Assembly (NCBI RefSeq): GCF_001522545.3
Contig: NC_031774.1
Span: 19,992,749 to 20,056,748, forward strand
Direction of reading: 5' to 3'
Origin: Parus major
Lineage: Eukaryota; Chordata; Aves; Passeriformes; Paridae
DNA: 64,000 bases
The position numbers were made by a program, and so were the translations under genes. The notes beneath the pieces were generated by a model. That model was not told the DNA's origin. It saw only the letters and a program-made list of their open reading frames with translations, and made no database searches. Position 1 is the stretch's first letter. Each line of letters begins with the position of its first letter. Below are positions 36,654 through 50,082 of the stretch, one piece after another.

Positions 36654-39600
36654 CCTCAATGTGCGGTATAGGAGAAACTGCATTTTCTTCTTCACAAGCA
36701 CAAGCCCCAGCAAAGCTTTGATTATCAATAGTGATTGACTCCAATAACTGCTAGTTAAAGCATTTACTGTGTGTACTGCAGAAACACCTGTATGACCTCC
36801 TCTGAATTGATTGAATATGCCACTGACTCAAACAGATCAGGATCCATATCCTTTTGCCTAGCAGCTGCAGAAAACAGACCTTCCTAGGGAGAGACAAAGC
36901 AGACAAGTCAGGAGACAGGCTTTCCCTTACAAAGCATTTACTTAATTTAAATCTGGGGTGAAAGTAAGGTTAATTATCATTATGCCAGCATTTTGTTTAT
37001 GTGTACTTACACAAACAGATTGTGGTGTTTAATTGCACTGTACCTAATTTATTAAAATCTTATATAATAGGGGAACATGGAAGGTGTTTTTTTCAGAGAA
37101 TGGTTCTTATCTCAGGAAAAACTGTCATATACAGATTCATATATGTGTGTATATACTTTCAGTATTTAGGTGTAATATATACTTTTGGTAAACACACACA
37201 TCTGTATTGACAGTTGAGGAACTTTTACCTTATCTCAGCTTGAACTACGAACACATACAGTCCAAGTCACTGATTTAAAGTTCTTTTCACCTCCCAAATC
37301 TCCGTTTGTCTGTCTGTAAAACTGCATTGCAGGTAGGCGTGGTCTTTCCACAACAACTTATGGAGCATTTAGGACCTATTTTAGCATCTGTGAATTACTA
37401 CCTATAAAACTTAGCACATACTGAGGACATGCTTTTGGGGGAGAAAAGATTTACAAAATTGGACTGACACATCAACCATAATAAAACATAGCTGAGTAGT
37501 GAAATAGCAGATTGATACAGCCCCCTAGTTTTAACACCTATTATGAACAATCTCTGACAAATGCTAGAAAATACAGTGCAAAATACTAGGCAGTCTCCTG
37601 CTACATGAGGCTTGAGTACAAGGACACTGTTTAATGGTGGGCTCAAGCAGCTAAAGGTAAAGTGGTTTTGATAGTGTTGGCAAAACCGAAGCACTTTAAG
37701 ACACTGCTCATACAGAATGAGATTGCAGACACCTATTATAGTGCAAATTATCACTGCTGGTATCCCTGTGATAACAGACTGAAAGATGCCAGCTATAAAT
37801 GGAATTCCAGAATTTTTTCCAAGGCTTCATCCCCTCACAGATAGACAGGGAAATTATGGTAAAACCTTAGAGGCCAATTAAGTTAACAGACTGTTACTCG
37901 GAGCACAGGAAGCAGAATAAGGGTCTGTTCAGAATGTAGCTCTCCATAGGATATCACCAGTGGTTGCCAATGCCAAGTGGGTCCTTTCTGTACTACCCTG
38001 TGCCACTGCCTGTATCACCACAGTGAAGGCTGAACATGTAAAATTGAGCTGCCTAATTAATCACAAATCTTACTAAAACATTAACAAGAAAGAAAAGTCC
38101 TCGTGCCACTTCTCAAAAGTATTAGGCTGTGCCCATTTTATTCTACTTTTTCCCATCAATTATGAAGCAGTCATTATATAAAGGTTCGGAATGAACTAAC
38201 TCGCCCTACTTCCCATTCATCTCAGTGTGATGCATTTACTGTGGAAATGTTTGATTACAAATAGATAATCCTGAAATTATAAAAGAAACTATTGTGGCTA
38301 TATTTTAAACACGCATTTTACCTTTTCATGTCTCTAGGTACCTGTTCCATAATAATTTTCCCCCTTCTTGTGCATGAATTTCCTTATGCAATTTACAAGT
38401 CTGTTTGGTATAATAAACCCTATTCATCTAAGATAAGTGCAGATAATATCAAATCTATTGAAATAATGAAATTGTGAGGAAAAAGAAAAGGGCAGAGGAT
38501 TTTTATCAATCAAAGATGCTGAAGATTAAAAGTACATTCCCTTCACAGTAGGATCTCTGAATTCACCTAAAGGAGCCTTTGGGCTTTCCAGAAACCATTC
38601 ATAATTAAAAGACAACCCATTGCTTTCAGAGGAGGCTGCAAGACTGAACTACTTGCTTGATCTAATCTTTACCATTTACCTACAGTGTAGGTATAAAGTT
38701 ACCAATTCTGATTTCATTGTCAGGCCTAAGTTCTGTTAACTCACCTCAGCTTCAGTGAGAATGCTGACCACTGCTTAAGGTTTCAGCTACTGACTGAAGG
38801 ATGTCTGGCCATCCATCTTGTTGATCCATCTTGTGCTTTTCTGAGATGTGCTTGGTCCTTCCTAGCTCTCAGCCAGGGCTGGTGGACAGTCATCCCACAG
38901 TGGTGGCAGTCACAGCAGTAGTCTGAGGTCACTGTTTATGTTTCTTGGCATTTTATACTTCACAATAACATTTGTGAAGTGAAAGAGGATAATACTTCCC
39001 TGGCACAGGCAATTATTTAGATGCTGTGATATGTCTGGTTCTATAATGATTACCACCAGAAAGACAGATAATTTGACACCAAGAAGCAGGCAACAGAGTT
39101 ATTTTAGTTACAGGGTGAACTCAGTACTCTGGAGAATGGTGTCTAGTGCAGAAGGACTTCAGAACTCTGACATGAGTACTTTAAAAGCAGACAAAGGAGC
39201 AAATAAATAATGCATTTTATTAGGTACTTACATGTTAAATAGTTGCAGTATATTATTCTGAGACATAGCTTTGGATTTATAAATTCTTTGGATTTATATA
39301 TTTTTAAAGCTTTTTGATCTAACTTTTTATAATTAAAGCAATGAGGCCTCAATGCACGTAATTGAAAGTGGCAGAACATGCCAACACACCTTTGGGAACG
39401 TGATTGTGTGCTACTCCTTGCAGCTTTGTTTAGTCTCAGAAAATTAATGCTAACATTGATAAACAACACTCATAAATTCAGGTCAGATAGTGCTGCTTTG
39501 TTTCATTCAGAGAAAAAAATAATTTCAAAGATTTACTCTGCTATGCTCAGAAGCTTGAACACCCAGGGCACTCAGACAATGGCCATCAGGGTTTCATCAA

Positions 39601-40630
39601 TGGATCATCAAATTAAGCTTTATTTTAATTCTAATTTACATGTGTATGTGAAGTTCTGGTAAGAAATGAGTACAGCATCATTTGACACTTTGGTATCTGT
39701 AAATTACAAATGGATTTGTTTCTTGATAGCAGTATTGGTGACGTTTTTTAAAAAAAATTATTTCTCTTCCTTTAGAAGTCACAGGGAGAAAACGTATAAA
39801 TCTCTTATTTATTTTCAGGTCTATAAGGAACAGAGCACATGTTTCAAGATAAATAAATTTTGAATCACAAATGGATCTGACTGGGTAAACTCCTGAGACT
39901 TCTAACAAGATGCAGAGCATTTCCCTCCTATGACACTGGTTTGAAATTAGCCCAGGTGAACAGAGAGCAGGAGTCATTTTCATCTAATGTCTGTTCAGCA
40001 GCCTACACAAAATGAGTTGCTGGGGTTTAATGCATGCATCTCCTTGGGGTCACACAGCTGCTTTTTATAAACCAACATTAATCAGTAGTCAGCCAGAATT
40101 ATGAATATGCACAGACAAACCAGCAGTAGTATGCAAAGTAATCCACATGGGAAAGGGACTACTCTGACTAAACATACACAGCAGTAGACTCCAAAGGATC
40201 TGCTGCAATTCAGGAGAAAAATCTAGATATCAGCACTGGTATTTCTTTGAAATCATCAACTCAAAGCTTGAAGCTCAAAAGCAATCAGAAAGGCAAACAG
40301 ATGTTCAAAGTTATTAGGAAATATACAGAGAGAACAGGAAGCATCATCATTCCAATGATGTTAGTTCCACACCTGGAATATTATTTTCTTTTTTCATTGC
40401 CTCGTCATAAAAATACTGGAGATCTAGAAGAGTTCTTGAGAGCATTCCTAGAAAATACAAGACAGCAATGATAATCTGAAGCTTGGCACAGACTGAAAAT
40501 AGAGAAAAATTTAGTTAGACCATTCCTCAGTCTGAAGGAGGGTCAGTGAACAGGACATCTGAAAAAAAAAAAAGAAGTGATATCATGGATGGCATGAAGA
40601 GAGAGAATTGGCATGTTTATTCATTTCTTC
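36654..40630. other. Unique non-coding DNA
   Basis: No gene is recognised. The 118-codon minus-strand frame at 37398-37754 is hydrophobic and unlike any family I know; it is probably chance. A GC-raised patch near 38,750-38,930 contains a small local duplication of CCATCTTGTTGAT-like sequence and is otherwise unremarkable. Confidence 0.5.
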
Positions 40631-40639
40631 GACATAAGA

Positions 40640-41010
40640 GAAAAACTTGGAGGCATTAAATGAAATCACTAGGCAGCAGGTATAAAAGAAACAGATGCAC
40701 TTTTCCATTCTATACGTAATTACATTATGGAACACATTGCCACAGGATGTTACAAAACCCAAATGTGTTTACAAAGTGGCTAGAGAGGTCCATGGAAGTA
40801 AGGGCCATCAAGGATAATTAACACAATGCAGTTGCAGTTGCTTGTGCTGGAATGCCCAAGCTGCTGATTACAAGTAGCACAGAATATAAGCTTGGAGAAG
40901 TGTATTTCTATGCTACCATTTCATTGTTATGGTTTGCAACAAGATGTTTCTCCCAGGCATCTACCAATAGCTCTGCCAAGAGAGGCTTCTAGGTTGAGTG
41001 GTGTGGCTGT
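40640..41010 (+). mobile_element. Ancient CR1 3' end, diverged
   Basis: The order of conserved words matches the 3' UTR of old amniote CR1 elements: a GGAGGCATTAAATGAAA segment, then TTTTCCATTCTATACGTAAT, then GGAACACATTGCCACAGGAT, and at the far end GGCATCTACCAATAGC followed by a segment like the family's terminal TTCTAGGTTGAGTGG. Divergence from the remembered consensus is high and insertions are frequent, so it is much older than the CR1 copies at 34.8, 43.4 and 55.5 kb. No coding sequence is left. A repeat-masker alignment would confirm the subfamily. Confidence 0.78.
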
Positions 41011-43410
41011 TTCTACAACAGTCTAAAAAGAACTACTTGCCTATTATTATTGTAAATATATTCAAAGCAAAGAACCAATTTTTTATTGTTGTAAACATGC
41101 TTAAAAAGTGTCCAGAATCTGATAAAAATGAACACTGGAAGCAAATTATTCCTCAAGGGCAAAATACCTCTTCAGGTTTTTTGGGGTTTTTTTGGTTTTT
41201 TTTTTTTTTTTTGTTGGTTGTGGTGTGAGGGTAATAAATGCAGGTTTTTCATCATTAATTTAAAGGTGTTATGACAGTTGAATCTCTAAATATTCAAACT
41301 GAAAAATGTACCGTGAACTTATTAGAGAAATAACATTGAGTTCAGGGGAAAATCTGTTTAATACTTCCAGAAAAAAACAAAACCTCTTCATCATCTTGCA
41401 CTTCATAGGAAAAATATTTGTTTCAAATTTAACTCTACAAACTCTGATATTTTATAAACTCCTGAAGAATGAAAGGATTCATTTCAGATTTTCTTCTGTA
41501 GGATCCATTATATTGTAATTTAGAGATGGAAGTTCTATTCACACTGAAATTATCCTGTTCTTAATATAAATTGGAATTCTGTATTATAACATTATTTTAC
41601 CCTGTATTTTCAAAATGAGAATTACTGTCTATATTTTTATAGATGAATTTGCTATTTTCTGTGTCTGTGGAACCAGCTATGCACATACATATTATATATT
41701 CTTTCTGTAATTACTTTCCCTGGACTTTGTAGTTTCTCAGCATTAAAAACCATAGCAATTATTTTTATTTCTTTGTGTGCTCTTGTACATGTGTCTGTCA
41801 TATATAAAATGTAACCATCTAGCATGTTCTTCTCTTAAATCAGTTGGTTGTGTTTTCAAAGAATTTTAAAGCATCTTGCATAAAAATGTCTTCATTTTCC
41901 TTCAACGAAAGGACATCGCAATAAGAGTTACATATGGGTCAAGACAATGTCTGGAAGAACAGGATGAGTTTTGTAAGTCATTTAATTCTCCAGCACCCTT
42001 CTGCATGAGGACTACAAACATTCATATATATATATATTACAGTTTTTCTCAAAATCTTAAGAAATATAGAATTACAGTTGAAGTTGAAAAGTGCAGAGGA
42101 ATATTTGCCTATCTATATGTTTAGCTTAGGAATGCTTAACATTCTATACCCAAAATTTTCAAAGGAAAAGAAGGAAAAATATTGAAGTTTCACATGTTGG
42201 CACTAGTAGAACAGAGCATCAGTAGAATTTGCCATTAATGTAGTAATCAAATTTGAACGTCTGGATCATTATCACACATAATGGATGGGAAATTTTTTAA
42301 ATGTTATTTCTTTTAATTTGATTTGAAGTACTGTTATGCATCATGAAAAGGGATTTTTGAACCTGAAATCTGAACTCATCAGTCACTGAGAGCTGCTTAT
42401 CCGGGCTATTAAAATAATTTTAAGTACATGTCTGGTTAAATTCAAAGCTAAAATTGAGATTTTAAATCTTCTAGCTGTCAAAAAACAAGGGAGCTTAACC
42501 ATATTTATCAAAGCTCACAAAAAAAATAGAGGATCAGTACCAAACTGAAGGCTCTTCCCATAACAATGAGAAGCCACTGACAACTTTAGTGATAAAGTGA
42601 TAAAACCACTTTAAAGCTTCCACACTGGGGAATAAAGTCCTAGCTCAAGGGAAGGAGTAGAAACTTTAGACTGACTTTAAATAGCTTAATGAACAAAGAG
42701 TAACACAATAGAGATTAGTTAAACAGCACTATTCCTTTTAAAAATGGAGATATCTTCAGTTATCTTCCCAAACAAATACTGAGATTAAATTGTTTTAGAA
42801 AATGATAAGATATACTTGAAAATTTTGTGCAATCTTCAAGGAAAAAGATCCAATCAAGTCAACTATGGTGTGAGAGTTAACTTCTACAGAAATGCCCTTT
42901 AAAACTCCAGTCATCAGAGGCTGCAGACCTTAAAAAAGAGAATGCAGATGTTAATGATGTGAAGATGTCATATAATCATAACCAACAGATAATGAAGATT
43001 GTACAAGACCCCAAAAAAAGCACAAGTCTGTGTGGAACAGTTCTTTATTAGTCAGTATTCTACAATCACTGCCTCTCCTTTTGTGACCATGTTATCTCCC
43101 TCCAGAAAATATATTTGAAAACAAATCCCATTCTATATTTACTTGTGTTCAATTAAATTATTTCTTCACTTGTCATAGAATAAATTTTTCTGGATCTTCT
43201 ATTATGATCATATTTATCTAGCAGACTAACTGAATAATTCATATAAATAATGCAGCTTATTTCCTGGCTTTGCCTTTTGAAAGACAGAAAATCTCACCTC
43301 ATAGGCCTTAGGAAATCATGAAGATAGCAAAACTAAATAAATAAAAACATCACTGTTCCACTCAATATAACCCTCTTGCTGATGTGCAAGGACACTCAAT
43401 GAAGAGGAAC
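41011..43410. other. Unique AT-rich non-coding DNA
   Basis: No gene is seen. It contains a T/G low-complexity tract (next entry) and a short TA run near 42,024-42,037. Confidence 0.55.
41177..41217 (+). repeat. T-rich tract with G clusters
   Basis: T6, G4, T7, G2 and then a long T run and TTGTTGG words. It is simple sequence. It lies about 165 bases beyond the ancient CR1 end and is not part of it. Confidence 0.85.
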
Positions 43411-43417
43411 ATATGGC

Positions 43418-43604
43418 GATGGGACAAGGGGGAATGGCTTTAAACTGAAAGATTAGATGCTGGATTTAGGTTAGAGGTGTCCAAGGTTGGATAGGGCTTT
43501 GATCAACCTGGTGTGGTGGAAAGTGTCCCTGCCCATTGCAGGGGGGTGGAACTAGATAACCTTTAGGGTCCCTTCCAACCCAAACCATTCTCTGATTCTA
43601 TGAT
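43418..43604 (+). mobile_element. CR1 3' end fragment, internally deleted
   Basis: A typical avian CR1 3' UTR. It opens with GGGGGAATGGCTTTAAACTG, and closes with GGGTCCCTTCCAACCC and the terminal GATTCTATGAT. Between about 43,470 and 43,475 roughly 90 bases of the usual consensus are missing (the part with the GCACTGGAACAGG block), judged from memory of the family. The preserved end motif and low divergence mark it as younger than the copy at 40.6 kb. It is 5'-truncated with no coding sequence, as most CR1 copies are. Confidence 0.92.
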
Positions 43605-45120
43605 AAGCACAGAGCTCTGGTTTTGAGACCCGAGCTTCTGAAAATGAACAATGCAGCCCAACATCTACATGTGTGACTATGGAACTACATCAGTATGCGA
43701 GTCTTCTTATATTTCCATAATTTTTTGCCTTCGGTTAATTAAGTTCTCCGTAGAATGTCTGACTATAGCAAGATAATCTCTACTTTGCAAAGATTAACCC
43801 CATTAATACCAATTAACACAAAGCAAAGAAGGCTTTTAATGTTTTACAGTGGCAGGCTAAGGAGGATGGTTCTGAGGAGGATTAGAGGGGATCACTTGTA
43901 TCTGTAATTTATGACATCTCATTAAATAGTTTATAATAACCATCAAACATTTTATAGGGATGAAGTTGTAAATGTTTAAGCAGTGGGATCCATTACTGCA
44001 GTAAAGAAGAGGAATTGCTCTCATACAGTTTAAAACATGGGAAAAGAGGAAAACGACAGGTCCTACAGAAAGCTAAGACTCAAAGATGGTATCAGCAGCA
44101 TCACAGGTTTTCAGAATGAAATCTAAGTTTGTTTCTTTGTTTATAGAAAAAAATCCAATAACCCACCCCCAAGCCAACAGCCTGAACCCACTTTAAAGCA
44201 CTCCAAATTCCATGGAGAAATTAGATTTTTCCTGAATCTGGATAATGACTACACTGGCTCAGTTTCTTCTTTGTATTTTATCCTAAGAAAATCTCTGACC
44301 AATGTCGGTGAATTAATAAATTTCCCATAATTAGAACTTCAAACATGTTGCATTTTTTGATTGAAAATATCAAGCATATATTTTAAAATAAAAACAATTA
44401 CATTCTTCCTAACACTGAATTGTTATAAATTTTTGCTTAATTGAGAATAGGATTCTTCTGTGCTATGGATCTCTACAACAATAGTAAGGAAGGACCCCTG
44501 CCCTGCAGCCTTTACAAGGGACACACAAAAATCAGATATTAAAATGAAACCTCATTATAGTACATTTACTGGATGGATTTATGAACAGGAATATTTAATA
44601 TATTGTTTCCTCAAACTCTACTGCAACTGTTCCTCTCTCCACTTTCCCACTGATATACTCAAACTCACATTGAAAAATACTTTGGATTGGAATAATTGGA
44701 AAACATCAGAATTTATTTCATAAGCAACTGGATAACTAGTTTACAGGTGGTTGTTTTTGTTTTTCTTTTTCTTTCAGACATAGAAGTTAAAAATATGTCA
44801 ATGGATGAATGCATACTGAAATCCTTGGGAAGGATACTTGATATTTTTAGTGCAGACAGAAACTGTAAAATGAATTTTTTTCCTCTGTACAAGACAGTAC
44901 CTTCACAGGACATGAACAAAATAGAACCTTGAATATTTGATAAGAACCAATTAATCTCCAGTCTAATGCTCTGTTCTGTTCTGCTTTACCACCCTCCTCT
45001 TCTGCTGATATTTTATTCTTCCAAAGATGTGAGAATATATTTGGCACAGAAGCTGCCACTCTGACAGGTTCATGTGAGGAGATGCTACTGTCAGACCATG
45101 TCACACTTACAGTTATTGTG
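43605..45120. other. Unique non-coding DNA
   Basis: No gene is recognised. Overlapping frames on both strands at 44,460-45,104 are under 90 codons and resemble nothing known. Confidence 0.5.
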
Positions 45121-45150
45121 TTTCAGTAACTGTAATAATTTAGCAGAGAT

Positions 45151-45270
45151 ACCTATATAAATACAGCGACCTATATAAAGTCTGCATTGCTGAACTGACA
45201 CTATTGCTGCTATGTATTGCCTCAGCGCCCTCCTGCTCCCCCACTTCCTTCCTGCTTGTTGCTAGGTAAC
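45151..45270 (+). promoter_or_regulatory. Twin TATA boxes and an RFX X-box
   Basis: CTATATAAAT (45153-45162) and CTATATAAAG (45171-45180) are two good TATA boxes 18 bases apart on the plus strand. A locally GC-raised stretch follows, with GTTGCTAGGTAAC at 45258-45270. That word has two RFX half-sites in inverted order with a one-base spacer, the layout of X-boxes found at cilia-related and other RFX-controlled genes. No first exon can be identified downstream. It may be a weak promoter, an enhancer, or coincidence. Confidence 0.4.
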
Positions 45271-48200
45271 CAGAAGGATTTCATAAACCAGCCCAAAGCA
45301 GGTTTTCGGGTTTGGCCATGAACTTCAGTAATTTTTTAACCAGCAAATTTGCCATCAGACCCTGGCGGTAAATTTACATCTCGAGGTTGTGTGTGTACGT
45401 GCCCATTGCTGGCCACCAAGACAGTGTTTTGTCAGAACAGAGCCATGGTGCCTTTTCCTCATATTCCTCTGGGATATCAGCTGTAACCATCTGCTAAAAA
45501 ATTGTATTCTCTCCTATCTGAACATGATGTATTTTCTCAGAATTTCGAGAGGCCATTATGGACAGCGTACTATTCGATAACTGATATGTCAAACATGATT
45601 TAAAACTTCAGATGAAGCAACAGAACACAAATAAGTGCATATGTTTGGGTATGTATCTTCTTCATCCTTTCATGTAGGCATATCTCAGTGTATTATTGAA
45701 ATACAGAAATTATGCATGTGTATGTAGTTTTTCACTTCTAGCAGGATTCAGAAGCACCTTTGCGAAAGCAAAAAAAAAGACTCATGTGTACAGCAACCTC
45801 CCAAAACAAACCTGGTTACAGCATATTTTTGCCTTCATGGTATAGCCACAATGAGTTATAATGGCAATGTCAGAGTATATGAATCTCTCTGTAACTGCAG
45901 AAAGGGATATTTTACAGCAATTCTGTTTACCCAGTTGGACAAGGCATCCTTGCATTATGTTCATTATCTTCTTCCTTACCACAGAAGCACTCCTTTCAAA
46001 ACTAATTTCTGGTTTTCCTTCTACAGCACTTGCCATTGAACTTTCTATTTGACAGCATTTGAATATCTGGAAACCCTTGTGTCTGCCTCAGTCTTCCATG
46101 ATCAACTTCAGGCATTTCCTGTAAAAGATAAATTTTCTAATAGAATAATAGTCCAAGGCTGCCCCCTTGTTCTTTCATAGAGAAACATTAGAAAGTCATA
46201 TGATAGTGCAAATTAGACAGCCTCTTGAAAATCACAGACTTTCTAAGAGGTGATAAAATAGCACTGTTCACTTGGACACCTGTTTTTTGTTACATCCCAT
46301 CACTTTAACATCACATCTCTTTATAAGAAATTCCCTTGGACTCCATTAGACCTCTTTTCTCTGTTCCCTGAGAAGACCAGCAGTGAATTCTTCCAAGCCA
46401 CAAACCAGCACTAAAAACATGACAGAATCAGGAACTGGGAAAAAAAATAATGATGATCCACCTGAGTCCTCTTCATTGCTTGTAAATGTAAATTGCAATG
46501 ATGCCAAACAATAATCAAGTGCTTTGCAAGTCCTGTGTTCAGGATGACATGCTTGCTTGCTAGCTGTTGAAATAGCTTTAAGGATATAAAATAATCTTCC
46601 TGCACAAAGGACAACAGCAAACATCTTCAACCCCCCAGAAATCTGATCACACATGATTTAGCATAAAAACTTACTTTTCCACATATTGCATTTTAAATAT
46701 GCCATATCATGTATGATTTCATTGACTCTACCATCTTTAAGTCCTCAGTGTCTTTAAATTAACACCAGAAGCAGAATTCCCCGTTTACCTAGGAAAACAA
46801 GCAAACAACCAAGTACAACTGCCCCTGCCCCTACACACTATGTATTCTATCACCCTTGAACATCAGTTCAATTGCTTCTTTGTGTTTCAGATATGACCCT
46901 GAGTAGTAAATACTGGTCTGGGAATAATGTAAACTATGCACTGTCTAGATGATTGCAATTGTCAAGCGAATTGTTATGCAGAGCTCTCTTTCCCTGGAGG
47001 TGTATAATTGCAGGTACTCATAATAGACATGAATGCCTATCCAGTTTTTGATGGTGCTCCATGATCTGCTTTATTATTTAATAGAAATAGAAGAACAGAG
47101 CAAAATTTAAAACAAAAATGTACAGTGGGGAGAGTGGCTAGTAATTTATCTCAAATCACACATGAGATATTTGTATTAGATCCTGAAGTGCAACTCCTGC
47201 GAGGTCAGTAGACATATTCAAATCTGATTTTCTGAGAATATGCCCACAGAAATCTGTATTACTATCAAAATATCAAACAGAGGGCAACAGCATAACATTT
47301 ACAAAGTCCTTGTGCCAGGACATAGCACCTATTGCTTTACTGTGAGCAGACTTGGTCTTTAGTATTGTCTCTCTCAGCAGGCATGAACCACCAAGCAGCA
47401 AACACAGCTCCAGTGATCCCCAGGGGAAGGTTTTGTTCAAATGACAATGTGAAGAGCCATACAAATATGGAAAGGATTCTTCATTTATGTAACAAACTGC
47501 TCTTGTGTTTGGGACTCACATCAGCACAGGTGTTTTTAACTCTTGTGCAGAAATCACAGAAATCTGTCAAGGATATAAGAAGCACTGTGTCAACATGGAG
47601 CTGTCACCATAACTTGAGGTTTCCATTTTGAATTTTCTTTCAAACAAAGAAAACTTGATCTAAACAATAAGTCACTGATTCTTGTTTCCAGAGAATCAAT
47701 GAATGTGAATGATTGTACACCTCAACCCAGGGTACTTCCAAAATGTATGATTAAAAAGACACTAAATATTATATATTTGATCAGCTGAAAAAGAGCCTGC
47801 ATCTCTCTGAGCACAAATTCCATGTTATCCCATCATTTTATCTTTAAAACATTACATCTGTATGTTATTACCCATAGCAGATTTCTGGAGAAAAAGTATT
47901 AATTATGATATTTAAAGCATACATCATGTGTTATGAATGAACATTGCTATGCCCATGTACTTGGATATATTCAGGAAGTGAAATTCAAGATTAAATACTG
48001 GAACATATTTAAGGGGTAAATTGCACATAAATTACACAAAAAAACCACCCTGCTTTTAAATAGTTATATAGTTAATAGTTCTTAGAAAAAAGAATTAACC
48101 TTGAAGAATAAGTTCATTAAATCAAAAGAGAGCGGCATTTTATTTGCATGGTAAAGAACAGGAAAACCTATAAAATGGTCAAACCCTACTATAGTAAAAA

Positions 48201-49984
48201 AAAAGTTCCAGCAAGTTCCTGTAAAACATTGATATTACCTGTCATAACTAGGAGTCAAGTTGGCAAAATGCTGCATCCTCAAGTACATTTTCTGAAAATG
48301 AATTGATGTGAGAGAAAATATTTTGCATTTCACATAAAGGTTAAGCTTAAATAATATGTTCTTTTAAACTGAAGCCATTCATTAGTAGAATTGTGCAGAA
48401 GAAAATAATGGGATTTGATTTATGAACCCTTGATATAAAAAGCTTGAAAACTGCTCAGTGGATTGCTCAAAGATGAATACTTATTTGTAGCTCAGTGAAA
48501 GTGACTTTAAGTAGTAGCAGAATTTGCCATTAAAAGCAAATATCCTAGGAGACAATTTCATATGCCTTTGTTTGCTTTTTTCTAGTGTTGGCTCCACTGA
48601 AAAACTGTAAGAACAGCTTTCCATTGACAACAAAGAAATTAAAATAAAACAAGTTAAAAACAAATAAAACAATATAAATAAAAATTCTTGATAAGCTTTA
48701 AAAGAGTCCACATGGGATGAATTTTGCATGGGGCTTAATTCTTTCCTTTATGATATATGAAATTGTTAGCACATCCTTCAGCATGATTCAGCTCTCATCA
48801 GGCCATTAAGATATATAAATATTGCATCTATTTCATTGCTTCTCTAATGATATTTTAAAGCACTTGCTTTTTCCCAAGAGTATGCTTTCAAAAAGAACAA
48901 ATAAATAAGTCCAAGCCTTTAAAATATTTTTTTCATTTACACTTAAAAATTTGAGCTCACTTAGTGATAAAGGATTTGCCCCAAAAGATTTATAGGCTTA
49001 TTAAAAGAAAAATGTTAGTCAGTGCACATGCTGCACATGAGAGAAAAGAATGCTGGTGAGACTGTTTTTGGTTTCATTGAAGACTTTTATGAATGCAGTT
49101 CCTCACCCACATGTACATACACTCCCGTTCAACCTCCTCGCAAAGAGGCTCAATCATCAACCTCAAATCAAATATATATTACAAGAAATGAAATCTGTGT
49201 GAGTGCTCTTCATGGCAGAACACTTCATTGAAAGACTCTAATATGAATACTTTTGCTCACAAACTGACAACTGAGTAAAAAAAAAAACTTTTAAAAAAAG
49301 TTTTAAAAATTCATTATTGTGGGAGGCAAATTTACATTGTCAATGAAAATCAACCCATCATTTAACTTCATTATGAAACCAAACTTCCTAATAAGTCATT
49401 AATGTTGTGTTAAACCAAAAAGTAATGTTTTTAGACCCACTCTTCCAGTTTTAGCCTTCCAGTTATGTAAAAGATACCTCACTCCTCTGGAGATTGTTGG
49501 CTTCCATGTGCCTTTTATGCATCTCCAAGTTTTAGTTACTTGCTTTCTGGAAGAAGTGGGAAATCTGACATGACTTCATGCTGTTGGATCTCATCACCTT
49601 CTGCAGAATTCTATCTACCCTCTCCCATATTGCAACTTCATACTGCAGATAATGAAGTTAACAAATAGCATACCTTTAAAATTTTTTGCTTGAGTACATT
49701 TTTACCCTAGTTCATCTTCCAGGTTTTGTTAACAATCTGTCCATATTAACCACCTGAATGCAGCAGTCCTAGCAGGGCTTTTTTTTTTCAATTTGGCTGC
49801 TGTTTCCTGTTCTATTTCCTTGTTATTTCCCAATATTATGCTGTTTTTCTATGTAATAGCTCATATTCGTGTTTGTTCTCACGTACATATGGAAGCTGTG
49901 CTCTGCACTCAGCTTTCTAATTTGGGCAGCTCTAATCACAAACACTTCAAGCTATTTTAGCTTCAGGAAACTAAAGCTGCACAA

Positions 49985-50082
49985 AGGCATATATAAATAT
50001 GCAAGAATACATATATATATCTATTCTTGTATCTATATTCTTGTATATAATATAAATATATATGTTCTGGAATGTATATATA
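49985..50082. repeat. AT-rich tract with CAAGAATA / TATTCTTG arms
   Basis: TA and ATA runs are mixed with a short inverted pair (CAAGAATA and TATTCTTG) and a repeated TATTCTTGTAT word. It is decayed TA-type simple sequence. Confidence 0.75.

Noticed and set aside
37398..37754. 118-codon hydrophobic minus-strand ORF
   Set aside because: No domain, no convincing start context and no splice pattern. Its cysteine- and leucine-rich composition is what the opposite strand of A/G-rich DNA gives by chance.
46155..46175. CTGCCCCCTTG as a CTCF site
   Set aside because: It matches only part of the consensus.
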